Assembly: GCF_004365965.1 (NCBI RefSeq)
Contig: NZ_SOEB01000005.1
Span: 160,995 to 224,994 of the forward strand
DNA length: 64,000 nt
DNA from: Rhodovulum visakhapatnamense
Lineage (GTDB): Bacteria > Pseudomonadota > Alphaproteobacteria > Rhodobacterales > Rhodobacteraceae
Reading direction: 5' to 3'
The notes under the pieces are model-generated. The model saw only the letters and a list, made by a program, of their open reading frames with translations. It did no database searches and was not told where the DNA came from. A program made the translations under genes and the position numbers. This document shows positions 46,895-55,584 of this stretch, in pieces (within the stretch, counting starts at the first letter, position 1; every line of letters starts with the position of its first letter).

Positions 46895-48295
46895 ATGAAC
46901 GTTCACAGACCGGCGGCAGAGCGCCGCGACGCAGACGCCTTCTTTGCCCGGATCTCGACCGACCCGCTGGCCGATGCGTTTTCCGGCCGGATGGGCGCGC
47001 ATGCCCATGGCGGCGGAATGGCCGTACCCCCCGAGGAGGTGGCCGGTCTTTGGCACGGGCTGACAGCGGCGCCCCGCACCGGACCTTCAGTCGCCTATGT
47101 GCATGTGCCCTTCTGCGAAAACCGCTGCCTCTTCTGCGGTTTCTACCAGAACCCCTGGCGGCGCGAGCTGGGCGCGCCCTATGTGGACGCGGTGCTGGCG
47201 CAGCTTGAGGCGGGCGCCCGGACCGCGGCGCAGCAGGGCCACCCGCTGCGGGCGGTCTATCTGGGCGGAGGCACCCCGACGGCGCTGGCCGCGCGCGACA
47301 TCGCGCGGCTGGTCGAGGGGGTGCACCGCCATCTGCCGCTGGCGCCCGATTGCGAGATCACTCTGGAAGGCCGGATCGTCAGCTTCGGGCTTGAAAAGGC
47401 GCGCGCGGCCTTCGACGCAGGCGTGAACCGCATCTCGCTTGGCGTTCAGACCTTCGATGACGGCGTGCGTCGCCGCATGGGCCGCAAATCGACCCGGGCC
47501 GAGACCGTGCGTTTTCTCGAGGGGCTGATGCGGCTGGACCGGGGGGCCGTGGTGATCGACCTGATCTACGGGCTGCCTGGCCAGGACCGGGCCACCTTCC
47601 AGGAGGATGTGCGTCTGGCCGCGGCGCTGGGGCTCGACGGGCTCGATCTCTATTCGCTGAAGTCGATCCCGGGCACCCCGCTGATGATGGCTCAGGACAA
47701 GGGCAAGCTTGCCGTCGCCGCACCCGGGGAACTCGGCCATTTCTATGCCGACGGCGCCGCCGAAATGGACCGCGCGGGCTGGGAGGCGATTTCGACGACC
47801 CATTGGCGGCAGGGCACGCGCGAACGCAGTCTTTATAATTTCGAGGTCAAGGCGGGGGCGCACTGCCTGGCCTTCGGCGCGGGCGCGGGCGGCAATCTGC
47901 AAGGCCACGGCTTTCGGATCGTGCCCGATCTCGACACATATCGCGAGCGGGCCGCGAACGGCGGCGCGGGGCTGGTCGCGGGACTGATACGGCCATCCCC
48001 GCTTGGCCCGGCCCATGCGGCCATCAAGGCTGGCATGGAACGGGGGCGGCTCGTGTTCGCCCCCGTGGACCGGGCCCTGGCGAGTTGCGGGGTCGGCGGC
48101 GGTTTCGAACCGCTTGCCGCGCCGCTGCTGGCGCAATGGCAGCGCGCCGGGTTGCTGACGGGGCATTCCATGTCGGTCGCACTGACGTTGGCCGGGCGGT
48201 TCTGGCAAGTCGCGATGACGGCCCGCCTGATCGCCTGGACCGATCTCCGCCTGAGCGAGGCCGAAAACGAAGCCCACAGGCGGGTGACAGCCTGA
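46895..48295 (+). CDS. hutW: HutW/ChuW-type radical SAM heme-utilization protein
   Basis: A 466-residue HemN-like radical SAM protein of the HutW/ChuW group, which opens heme anaerobically and releases iron in characterised members. The N-terminal tail ISTDPLADAFSGRMGAHAHGG is typical of this group. The [4Fe-4S] motif is CENRCLFCGF and the SAM-binding GGGTPT follows. HemN-group segments (DLIYGLPGQD, DLYSLK) are present. ATG 46895 was chosen because GAGGT lies upstream and the N-terminal motif begins a few residues later. No other heme-uptake gene is adjacent. Confidence 0.8.
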   Translation: MNVHRPAAERRDADAFFARISTDPLADAFSGRMGAHAHGGGMAVPPEEVAGLWHGLTAAPRTGPSVAYVHVPFCENRCLFCGFYQNPWRRELGAPYVDAVLAQLEAGARTAAQQGHPLRAVYLGGGTPTALAARDIARLVEGVHRHLPLAPDCEITLEGRIVSFGLEKARAAFDAGVNRISLGVQTFDDGVRRRMGRKSTRAETVRFLEGLMRLDRGAVVIDLIYGLPGQDRATFQEDVRLAAALGLDGLDLYSLKSIPGTPLMMAQDKGKLAVAAPGELGHFYADGAAEMDRAGWEAISTTHWRQGTRERSLYNFEVKAGAHCLAFGAGAGGNLQGHGFRIVPDLDTYRERAANGGAGLVAGLIRPSPLGPAHAAIKAGMERGRLVFAPVDRALASCGVGGGFEPLAAPLLAQWQRAGLLTGHSMSVALTLAGRFWQVAMTARLIAWTDLRLSEAENEAHRRVTA

Positions 48296-48389
48296 CCTGC
48301 CCAAGAGCGGACGCCACTGCGACCGTCACCGCCCGGAACAATCCAAAGTCATGGCCATGGGTCGGCCCCTGTCCCAACAGAGGCGAACC

Positions 48390-49029
48390 TGACCTTCCCC
48401 CCGGAAACCGGGCCATTGCGAACTGGAATTTTCCACCTTTGACTGGACGAAGGAGGAAGACCCATGAAGCGGAAACGGTTCGTCGGCCCGGCACGGTCGG
48501 TCCAGCAATACCGACCTGTGCCGAAGGACGGCGCGGCGGTGGTCAAGCGCATGAAGGCGCTGGCGTCGGAGAACCGCCGATACGGCTATCCGCGGCTGCA
48601 CGCCATGCTGCGGCGCGAGGGCCTGGTAGTGAACCACAAGCGGACCTACCGGCTTTACACCGACCAGGGTCTGCAAGTGAGAACGCGGAAGCGAAGGAGG
48701 CTGCCCCGCCGCGACCGGGTTGCCCCGCAGGTGCCGGAACGGCCGATGCAGCGGTGGTCGATGGATTTCGTTGGCGACCAGCTGGCCGATTGCCGACGGT
48801 TCCGCGTGCTCAATATTGTCGATGATCCCAGCCGGTTCTGTCCTGGCCAGATCGTGGACGTGTCGATCCCGGGCGCCAGGGTGGCGCGCTTCCTCGATGA
48901 TCTGGCGCTGCGCTTCGGGTTGCCCGAGATGAAACCTCCGCGCGTCGGGCGATCGCTCAACCTGCGCCAATCGGCGTAAACATCAACCAAGCTCAAGTCC
49001 CAGCTGGATGAACGTTCAGTGGCAGGTCA
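48390..49029 (+). mobile_element. decayed IS3-family element (IS407-like), about 640 bp
   Basis: The left end TGACCTTCCCCC and right end ...AGTGGCAGGTCA are imperfect inverted termini starting with TG. Between them is a shortened transposase gene. A full IS3-type element is about 1.2-1.4 kb, so roughly half is missing. The 4-base flanks (AACC and CCGG) do not match, so no target duplication is seen. It marks the left boundary of the accessory region. Confidence 0.75.
48464..48979 (+). pseudogene. IS3-family transposase remnant (OrfA start fused to OrfB N-terminus)
   Basis: A 171-residue open frame. It begins MKRKRF, the usual OrfA start, but jumps at once to an OrfB-like part (RRYGYPRLHAMLRREG, VNHKRTYRLY) and the first part of the DDE domain (RWSMDFVGDQL with the first catalytic Asp, FRVLNIVDDPSR). 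It ends after FGLPE before the second Asp and Glu. Most of OrfA and the catalytic half of OrfB are deleted, so it cannot transpose by itself. Confidence 0.8.
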
Positions 49030-49447
49030 CCGGACCGCCATCATCAGCGCATCCATAACCAATGAGGCGTCCCGGTCCGCCTTCATGGACCATCCTGCCG
49101 AGAAAATTCCACGTTCGCGTCCCCCTAACCACGGGGAGGATTACCGCCGCCTTTGCCCCCTATCTTCCGGTTTCGCCCGAGCGAAATGATGCACTCTTCC
49201 TCGGCTTTGCCAACCGTTCTGGCCGGTGACCGGGGCAACCACAGGCTGCGGCCGATTGGCCCGGCTCCCCCCGGCCTGGAAGCGCCGCCCCCACTTTCGA
49301 AGCGCCGGACGCGACACGCCGCAGCGTCGGCATGTCAGCCAAGGCGCCGCAGTGCTCGATCACGCGGAAAATCGGCCGTCAGACGGCTTTCTTCGCGGCG
49401 GCAAGGCGTGTAAGAGCCGGGTTGGTTGATGTATCGGAAAGCTGAAC
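49030..49447. other. gene-free stretch with a possible second IS end
   Basis: About 420 bases between the IS remnant and the methyltransferase gene. The part around 49098-49144, GAAAATTCCAC...then CCCCCTAACCACGGGG, looks like the right end of another IS3-type element and would be a second scar. The remainder to 49447 contains only weak overlapping frames without domains or ribosome-binding sites, and the promoter of the following gene is presumably near its end. Confidence 0.4.
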
Positions 49448-50200
49448 ATGTCACAACGAGACGATCGCGCGGAGTTCGAAGAAATTAAGCGGCGGCAGTC
49501 GTTGGCCCTCGGCAGAGACGAGGCGCTCCATGACAGGTCGTCGGCCATGTTCGAAGCCCTGAACGAGTACGATTTCAGCTATCTCTGGAGCTGGATGGGC
49601 GCCCCGATCATTCAGACGCCAACGGACATCATGGCGACGCAAGAGGTGATCTGGTCCTCGAAACCGGATGTCATCATCGAAACCGGGGTGGCGCGTGGCG
49701 GATCGGTTCTGTTCATGGCGTCGCTGCTGGACCTGATGGGCGCCGGCAAGGTGATCGGGGTCGACATAGACATTCGCGCTCATAACCGCGATACGATCGA
49801 AACCCATCCGATGTCGAAACGCGTGACCCTGATCGAGGGCGGCTCCGCCGATGCCGAGACCGTTGCCCGCGTCCGCGCCGAGATCCCCGATGGGGCCAGG
49901 GTCATGGTCGTTCTCGACAGTGACCACAGCCGCGACCACGTGCTGGCCGAATGTCGCGCCTATGGCCCGCTGGTGACCGAGGGATGTTACCTTGTCGTCG
50001 CGGATACGATCGTCGCGCACCTGCCAGAGGCGTCGAAGGCGCGCAACAGATCCCGTCGGCTCGAGCCCGGCAATGATCCGGCCGCGGCGGCCCTGGCCTA
50101 TATGGCCGAGAACCCCGATTTCGAAGTCGACCCGGTCCTGAACGGCAAGCTGATCCTGTCGTCGTCACCCCGCGGCTATCTGCGGCGGAAGGCTGCCTGA
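49448..50200 (+). CDS. CmcI-family (cephalosporin hydroxylase/rhamnosyl O-methyltransferase) protein
   Basis: A 250-residue class I methyltransferase-fold protein of the CmcI/RhmOMT family. SAM-binding pattern IIETGVARGGSVLFMASLL, acidic GVDIDIRAHN at strand 2 and MVVLDSDHSRDHVLAE are visible. In rhizobial and mycobacterial glycolipids such proteins O-methylate sugars; here it probably modifies a surface sugar, as the next two genes encode a formyltransferase and a glycosyltransferase. The gap to the next gene is 2 bases. Confidence 0.82.
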   Translation: MSQRDDRAEFEEIKRRQSLALGRDEALHDRSSAMFEALNEYDFSYLWSWMGAPIIQTPTDIMATQEVIWSSKPDVIIETGVARGGSVLFMASLLDLMGAGKVIGVDIDIRAHNRDTIETHPMSKRVTLIEGGSADAETVARVRAEIPDGARVMVVLDSDHSRDHVLAECRAYGPLVTEGCYLVVADTIVAHLPEASKARNRSRRLEPGNDPAAAALAYMAENPDFEVDPVLNGKLILSSSPRGYLRRKAA

Positions 50201-50202
50201 CC

Positions 50203-50889
50203 ATGCGTCGGGCAGACAGCGTTGCGTTCTTCGGGCTACGTGACGACGCCTATTCCGAGATCGCCCTGACGCATCTGGAAACCCTGTTCGAGACCGTCAT
50301 TCCGGTCCTGTCAACCAACGAGGTTCCCCCGACCTCGCCCGACCCCGGCGTTCTCGAAACGGACTGGTTGTTCTGCTTCAAATCCAAGACGATCTTCCGC
50401 GCCGCGACGCTTGAGGGGCTCGGAAAGGCTGCCATCAACTTTCACACTTCCTCGCCCGCCTATCCGGGCTCGGGGGGCGTGAACTGGGCCCTTTATAATG
50501 GCGACGAAAGCTCGGCGATCACGGTCCATCTGATAACCACGGATGTCGATGCGGGCCCCATTCTGGACGTTTCGGATTTCTCCTGCCGCGAGGCCCGGAC
50601 CGTCGCGGATCTCCTGAAACTGACCTATCGCCATCATCTTCTGACCTTCCTGAGGGTCACTGCGGCGATTGCCCGCGACGGCATGGATTGGGTCGACCGC
50701 GCGCGTCTTGACAACAAGGCGCGGCACTGGGCGCCCAAAACCTATCGCTTGCGCGACCTTGAGGCCCTCAAGCGGCTGGATCCAGAGATGACGGAAGAGG
50801 AAGTCGCGCGTCGCATACGAGCCACCAGCTTCGGCCGTTACGGCCCGTTCGTCGAACTGCACGGCAAACGTTTCACTTTGTCCGAGTGA
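50203..50889 (+). CDS. formyltransferase-fold protein, probable sugar N-formyltransferase
   Basis: A 228-residue protein with the N10-formyl-THF transferase fold. The catalytic Asn-x-His is in AINFHTSSPAYPGSGG and the catalytic Asp in TTDVDAGPIL; these match methionyl-tRNA and sugar formyltransferases. It lacks a tRNA-binding C-terminal domain, and it sits between a CmcI-type methyltransferase and a GT2 glycosyltransferase, so it probably formylates an amino-sugar of a surface glycan (WbkC-like). The acceptor cannot be told from the sequence. Confidence 0.78.
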   Translation: MRRADSVAFFGLRDDAYSEIALTHLETLFETVIPVLSTNEVPPTSPDPGVLETDWLFCFKSKTIFRAATLEGLGKAAINFHTSSPAYPGSGGVNWALYNGDESSAITVHLITTDVDAGPILDVSDFSCREARTVADLLKLTYRHHLLTFLRVTAAIARDGMDWVDRARLDNKARHWAPKTYRLRDLEALKRLDPEMTEEEVARRIRATSFGRYGPFVELHGKRFTLSE

Positions 50890-51003
50890 CAAGAGGCCGA
50901 TCATCCCCCGCCTCACGAACTTGCCTCTTCGCATCCCTGTGACTACGACAGGGGTCAGTTCTCCGCCGCCGCGGCGGCGCGATCTTCTGCCAGGGAGCCC
51001 TGC

Positions 51004-52284
51004 ATGATCCCCGAGCCTCGCCCTGTCATCAGTCTCGTCATTCCGACGCGGGAGCGTGCACACTACCTCGACGCCGCCATCCGCTCGGCGCTCGTTGCAG
51101 CCGATGCGGCCGATGCCCCCGTCGAGATCGTCGTCTCCGACAATGCCAGCTCCGATGACACGCCCGCAGTGATCGCAGGCTTCGACGATCCGCGCATCGT
51201 CGCCCTGCGCACCGACCGGCGGCTGTCGATGCGCGAGAATTTCCAGTTTGCGCTGTCGCACACCACCGGGGACCATGTGCTGTTCATCGGCGATGACGAC
51301 GCCGTGTTGCCCAACGGCCTGCGGCTGCTGGCCGATCTGATCGCGCGCCACGACCCCGATATCGTGAAATGGCGGGTGATGACCTATCTTTGGCCCGACC
51401 CGCGGACGGGGGCGGCGGGGACGCTTCGGGTGCGGCCGCAGGCGCTGGACGGTCGGCTGAAGCGGCTCGATCCCGCGGCGGTTCTGGACGGCTTTGCCCG
51501 GGCGAGGTTTCGCAGCTACCACGACGGCGGGATGATCTATCACGGCTGCATCTCGCGCCGTCTGATTGCGCGGGCCGAGGCGGCCTCGGGCGGCCCGTAT
51601 TTCCGCGGGTCCTCGCCCGACGTGTTCACCTCGCTGCAGGCGCTGATGGTGACCGACCGGCCGATCCTGCGGATCAACCTTCCGATCACGCTCGGCGGGT
51701 CCTCGCCGCGCTCGAATGGGGCCGCGGGCCAGAAACTGGCGGTCTCGGGCGCGTCGGCGGAAGGCACCGAATTTGCCAGGTTCATCGCCGAGACGGGCAC
51801 CGACCCCTATCAGTGTCGGCTGCCGGTGAGTTGCCCCTCGCTGACCATGATGACGCTCGACTGCCTGCAATGCGCGGCCGAGCTTCAGGGGTATCCGCTC
51901 AAGATCGACGCCGCCGCCTGGTCGGCCCGCATCGCCGCCGATATCGGCCGTTTCGCCGAGCCGACGCGCAGCACATGCGAGGCGCTGGCCCGCGTACTGC
52001 TGGGTCCGGACTTCCACCTGGACGACCCCGCGTCCGAAAGCGCCGTCCCCGTCGCTCCGTCGCCCGCGCCCGCGCCTGCGCCGCCCGACGGCCCGGCGCT
52101 GCGCCGGGTGTCGACCACGCTGCATTTCGAGGGCGGGCGGATGACGGCCGATGCGGCGGCGGCGGCCGACACGCTCGACGGCCTGGTGCGGCTCGGCCGC
52201 ACCGACGCCCGCCCGCCCGGTGCCTTGGGTCGCGTGCGGAACGTGTTGGGCCAACACGCCCGGGCGCGGTGGATGCTGAGATAG
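51004..52284 (+). CDS. GT2-family glycosyltransferase
   Basis: A 426-residue glycosyltransferase with an N-terminal GT-A fold: SLVIPTRERAHYLDAAI, VVSDNASSDDTPAVI and the metal motif IGDDDAV. The middle part (about 150-345) is not recognisable beyond the family. From about residue 345 a Pro/Ala-rich disordered tail (APSPAPAPAPPDGP) leads to an unusual basic C-terminus. It follows the formyltransferase by 114 bases and completes a small sugar-modifying cassette. Confidence 0.82.
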   Translation: MIPEPRPVISLVIPTRERAHYLDAAIRSALVAADAADAPVEIVVSDNASSDDTPAVIAGFDDPRIVALRTDRRLSMRENFQFALSHTTGDHVLFIGDDDAVLPNGLRLLADLIARHDPDIVKWRVMTYLWPDPRTGAAGTLRVRPQALDGRLKRLDPAAVLDGFARARFRSYHDGGMIYHGCISRRLIARAEAASGGPYFRGSSPDVFTSLQALMVTDRPILRINLPITLGGSSPRSNGAAGQKLAVSGASAEGTEFARFIAETGTDPYQCRLPVSCPSLTMMTLDCLQCAAELQGYPLKIDAAAWSARIAADIGRFAEPTRSTCEALARVLLGPDFHLDDPASESAVPVAPSPAPAPAPPDGPALRRVSTTLHFEGGRMTADAAAAADTLDGLVRLGRTDARPPGALGRVRNVLGQHARARWMLR

Positions 52285-52398
52285 GTTCTGCCAGATGTCG
52301 GTCTGGACCGCCTTGTCTGGCCGCTGAAGGAATCCTTGTTCTTCAAAGTTCTGAAGACAAGTCTCCCGCTCGGAACGGCACGGACGGGGACCGGCTGC

Positions 52399-52761
52399 CT
52401 AATTGTCGATGATCGCCGCGCCAAGGAACTCACGGGCGGTGGCGGCCCGCTCGGAGCCGTGAAGGATCAGCCTGGCGCGGATTTCGGTCCGGCCCTCCGG
52501 AAGCGTTCCCGCGGGGACCGGAACGAGGTGGATCTGCACAGGCGAAGACATGGCAGCGGTGGCGCCGAAAGGAGATACCGAGCCGATGCGCTGTCCTTCG
52601 GGCGTTTCGAGCACCAGTTCGGCGCCGGGTGGCAAGGGACCCGTGCGCACGGCAAGGACCAGCGCAGCGGCGCCCGGGGCGACCTCGATCGCCGCCCGGC
52701 CCGTGCCGGGTCCGCCGTCCTCTGCCTGAAGGGCCGGGGCGGCGGTCCAGAACAGGACCAC
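52399..52761 (-). CDS. small exported hypothetical protein downstream of tyrosinase
   Basis: A 120-residue protein with a short hydrophobic start ending in APALQA, consistent with a secretion signal or a truncated one. The start is GTG; a CTG 13 codons earlier would give a longer, more basic signal (LTRFLRTR). The mature part reads as a compact beta-rich domain (ALVLAVRTGPLPPGAELVLETPEGQRIGSV). It is 35 bases after the tyrosinase gene on the same strand and may be a partner or copper-handling protein of it; no family was recognised. Confidence 0.6.
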   Translation of the reverse strand: MVLFWTAAPALQAEDGGPGTGRAAIEVAPGAAALVLAVRTGPLPPGAELVLETPEGQRIGSVSPFGATAAMSSPVQIHLVPVPAGTLPEGRTEIRARLILHGSERAATAREFLGAAIIDN

Positions 52762-52796
52762 CGCCGCCGGTCCGGCCCGAGTGCGGAGGAACCGGG

Positions 52797-54395
52797 TCAG
52801 AAGCTTTCGAAGACGACCGATTTGAGGACCCCCTGCAATGGCGCGGCTTCGAGTGTCTGGTCTTCCATCCCCGTTCCCGAAGCCGCCAGCGTCACATCGA
52901 TCGAGCCGTCAGCCTGTAGCTTTCCGGCCTCGCGCAGGCGTGCCACCGCATCGGTCACGTCGATGACCGCCGTGAAGTCGTGGCCATGGCCCTTCAGCAT
53001 GCCGAAGAACTCGAACGAGCCGGCGAAACCGGGACTGTCCTCGGACAGCTCTGGTGTCTCTCCGCCGGGAGACACGAAGACATCGAAGCTCAGCCCCTTC
53101 AGCATCCTCGGGGGCGTGAAGGTGACCTGGGCAACCTGCCGCGTTTCGTCCGGTCCGGCGGTTGCAGCGGCTTCGGGCAGCGAAAGACTGGCCGTGGCGC
53201 CTTCGTTCAGGCCGAAGGCTTCGTCTGCCCGGGCGATTGCATTGGGAGCAGTGCCGCGCCGCGACTGCAGCCCCGCGGCGGACGCGGACCCCGAGCCCGG
53301 CGTGTAGGCATAGCCCCAGGGCGCGATGTCCATCGAGGCGCCGGCGGTACTGGGAGCGGGCTGCCCGGCATCGCCGATGTAGAAGAGGAAGGGTTCCGGA
53401 TCGAAGCGCGGGGCCTCCTCTGCGGTGGGCAAGGCGGTCCGGCCCGCAGTCCGTTCCTTCTTCGTCCAGACGTCCCAGAGCCGGTCGACATTGCAGTGAT
53501 GCATGAAGAAGATCGGATCGACCGAGGACAGAAGCGATGGCATCCACCCGCCCGCGGCGCTGCCCAGATCGTTATGGACCTTGTTGTGCGGCTGCCCCTC
53601 GAGGATGGCGGCCCCCACGCCCTGGTGGTGGTTCTGGCTTTCGGGACTGTTGAACCCGGTGCGGGCCTGCCCGGTTCCGACCACGGTCGTGAAGAGCTCG
53701 GGCCTGAGACCGGCCTCGATGACCGACAGCATGACCGCATCCGAGGCGGGTGGGGTCAGATCCGGGGCGGCGGCCGTCTTCGAGCGCCCGTCGGCGGGAT
53801 TGGCGTTGAAGTTGGGCTGCACGCCCGTGGTCCAGAAGCTGTCGAAATCGGGAAAGCCCCGCAGGGTCTCCTGTTGCTTCTGCGCGTCGCTGAGGCCGGT
53901 CCAAAACGCCTCGATCGGGTCGTGATAGGCGCTCTCGAAGCTGTCCCAGTCCGGGTAATGGCTGCTCGAGGGATCGAGGGCGTTGTCGGGATAGGTGCTG
54001 CTGGCGAAGAACGTGTCCGCGACGAAGGGATCGGCGGTCCAGTCCCAGTAGGGCATGGCAAAGGCTTCGTCCTCGCCGTAGATCCGGACGATCCGTTCCA
54101 GATGGGCGACATAGGGGCGGTGCCAGACGAAGAACCACCAGTTGCCATGCGGGCAGTCCATCAGGTGGATCATCGCATAGCGGAACCAGTTATGGGGGTC
54201 CGAAGGATCGAGCGCCCACATCGCGGCAACGGCCTTGCGGTAGGTCTGGAGATGGGCGACGCCCTCTTCGCTGGTCATGCTGACGCGCACATGGCTGGCC
54301 TGCCCGGCGGCGCTTCGGGCAAGGAAAGGCACGGCAAGAAGAGCCGCCCCGCCTTTCAGCAGGGTGCGGCGGTTCGTGGAAATCGCTTCGGTCAT
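52797..54395 (-). CDS. tyrosinase-family copper oxidase, Tat-exported
   Basis: A 532-residue type-3 copper protein (polyphenol oxidase/tyrosinase). An N-terminal Tat signal TNRRTLLKGGAALLAVPFLA ends near residue 35. CuA histidines lie around MIHLMDCPHGNWWFFVWHRPYVAHLERI and CuB histidines in PHNKVHN and IFFMHHCNVDRLWD. A C-terminal beta-rich domain (from about residue 370) of the plant-PPO C-terminal type follows and may shield the active site. The start was chosen at MTEAIST because GGAG lies 9 bases before it. The enzyme should oxidise phenols in the periplasm. Confidence 0.9.
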   Translation of the reverse strand: MTEAISTNRRTLLKGGAALLAVPFLARSAAGQASHVRVSMTSEEGVAHLQTYRKAVAAMWALDPSDPHNWFRYAMIHLMDCPHGNWWFFVWHRPYVAHLERIVRIYGEDEAFAMPYWDWTADPFVADTFFASSTYPDNALDPSSSHYPDWDSFESAYHDPIEAFWTGLSDAQKQQETLRGFPDFDSFWTTGVQPNFNANPADGRSKTAAAPDLTPPASDAVMLSVIEAGLRPELFTTVVGTGQARTGFNSPESQNHHQGVGAAILEGQPHNKVHNDLGSAAGGWMPSLLSSVDPIFFMHHCNVDRLWDVWTKKERTAGRTALPTAEEAPRFDPEPFLFYIGDAGQPAPSTAGASMDIAPWGYAYTPGSGSASAAGLQSRRGTAPNAIARADEAFGLNEGATASLSLPEAAATAGPDETRQVAQVTFTPPRMLKGLSFDVFVSPGGETPELSEDSPGFAGSFEFFGMLKGHGHDFTAVIDVTDAVARLREAGKLQADGSIDVTLAASGTGMEDQTLEAAPLQGVLKSVVFESF

Positions 54396-54761
54396 CTGAC
54401 ATGCTCCCGATGGCAATCAATGGTTGCTGTCCGGCCGCGCCTGCGGGATGTCGCCGGAGGAACTTGTCAAGATTGGCCGAAAACCGTCACGGTCCGGAGC
54501 ATCCTGCCGTCTGAAGCGGCAGGCCAGGAAATGTGTCCGCATTAATACCACAGTTGACGTGTTGTGTCGGATAATTTTCCTGGCTTCGGTCGCACCGGCG
54601 TGGTCTTGCCTCCGTTTCACCGGACATTCGGGCGGTTGCGGTCAGGCCTGCAATGAACCCGCGCGGCGGCCGCATTTTCAACCCTGAATGGTGGTGGTTT
54701 TCGATGCAGCCCTCGATCCAGCCTCCGATCAATCCGAGAACGGTCCGGGACTCCGGCAACG
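54396..54761. other. gene-free stretch upstream of tyrosinase
   Basis: About 365 bases without a supported gene. It holds a small hairpin CCTGCCG-N7-CGGCAGG (54503-54523) and a wider inverted repeat GCCAGGAAA ... TTTCCTGGC (54523-54531 and 54576-54584) in AT-richer DNA. The tyrosinase promoter should be here. The right part reads into the phosphatase fragment. Confidence 0.45.
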
Positions 54762-55199
54762 GTGTCACCTGTCACCATCGACGGCGAGGATTGCTCTGTC
54801 GGCTACACCACGCTGGCCCGGTCAAGCGATCTGATCGGCGGCACGGTTTTTGCCGCGCTCACCGATCGCGCCGGAAAAGTGGTGAAATCCGAAGACGGTT
54901 CGGACCATGTCTCGGTCGACGCCGATTCCATCTCGCTACTGCATATCGGCGACAAGATCTTTTCGGTCACCCATCTCGAATCGCGGCCCCGCGCGATGTA
55001 TGTCAGCGAATTGGCGCAGGATGCCGATGGAAATCTGACGCCGGTGTCGACCAGGCCGGTGGATTTCTCGGACTACGGCGGCCTCTGGGTCCCTTGCGCG
55101 GGCTCGGTGACGCCCCGGGAAACCCATCTCGGCTCGGAAGAATACCCCGCCGAGGGGTCCGCCAAACTCCGAGCGCTCACTGCCATCACCTGGCCCTGA
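54762..55199 (+). pseudogene. PhoX-like alkaline phosphatase fragment (DUF839)
   Basis: A 145-residue open frame matching only the N-terminal part of PhoX-type phosphatases: GGTVFAALTDRAGKVVKSEDG, HLESRPRAMYVSEL, GGLWVPCAGSVTPRETHLGSEEY. Full-length PhoX proteins have about 600 residues. Both the signal peptide and the C-terminal three quarters are missing, and the frame ends in a stop immediately before the helicase fragment. It is a gene relic. Confidence 0.75.
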
Positions 55200-55371
55200 A
55201 TCATCTTCGATGAATTCCAAGATACGCGCCCGGGTCAGTGGCGCGTCGTAAAGGCGCTTGGCGAGCGTTGCACCTTGAACGCGCTGGCTGACCCCGAGCA
55301 ACGCATTTCCGAGCTTATCGGCGCCGATCCCGCCCGCCTCGGCCATTTCAAGATCGAGCGGCGCACCCACT
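55200..55371 (+). pseudogene. UvrD-type helicase fragment (motifs II-III)
   Basis: In this stretch the + strand reads IIFDEFQDTRPGQW then ALADPEQRISELIGADPARL, the Walker B motif (DEFQDT) and motif III (ADPxQRI..xxGAD) of UvrD/Rep helicases. It is too short to be functional: neither the Walker A nor the C-terminal motifs are present. It is in the same frame as the preceding PhoX fragment, separated by one stop, and runs up to the first CRISPR repeat. Confidence 0.7.
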
Positions 55372-55372
55372 G

Positions 55373-55584
55373 GGGTCTATCCCCGCGGGTGCGGGGGAAC
55401 CTACCGGCTGCCTGGCGGCGAAACCTATCTGGGGGGTCTATCCCCGCGGGTGCGGGGGAACCAGGTGGCGAAGATCGGCGACAATCTTCCTAGCGGGTCT
55501 ATCCCCGCGGGTGCGGGGGAACCTGTTCAACCTGACGGCGGTGACCGTCAACTGGGGGTCTATCCCCGCGGGTGCGGGGGAACC
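55373..55584 (-). CRISPR. CRISPR array, four 29-bp repeats and three 32-bp spacers
   Basis: Four identical repeats at 55373-55401, 55434-55462, 55495-55523 and 55556-55584 carry the type I-E type palindrome CCCCGC-GGGT-GCGGGG. Three 32-base spacers lie between them. The strand is inferred from the cas operon and leader to the right, which puts the leader-proximal repeat at 55556-55584 and the oldest at 55373. All repeats are identical, including the distal one. The array is very short for a complete cas operon. Confidence 0.97.

Noticed and set aside
49153..49413. Overlapping frames of 60-90 codons before the methyltransferase gene
   Set aside because: No ribosome-binding site or domain; the region looks like IS debris and promoter.
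54507..54516. The 10-mer GCCGTCTGAA, identical to the Neisseria DNA uptake sequence
   Set aside because: Only one copy was noticed, it lies within a small local hairpin, and the organism is not a neisserial species; chance match.
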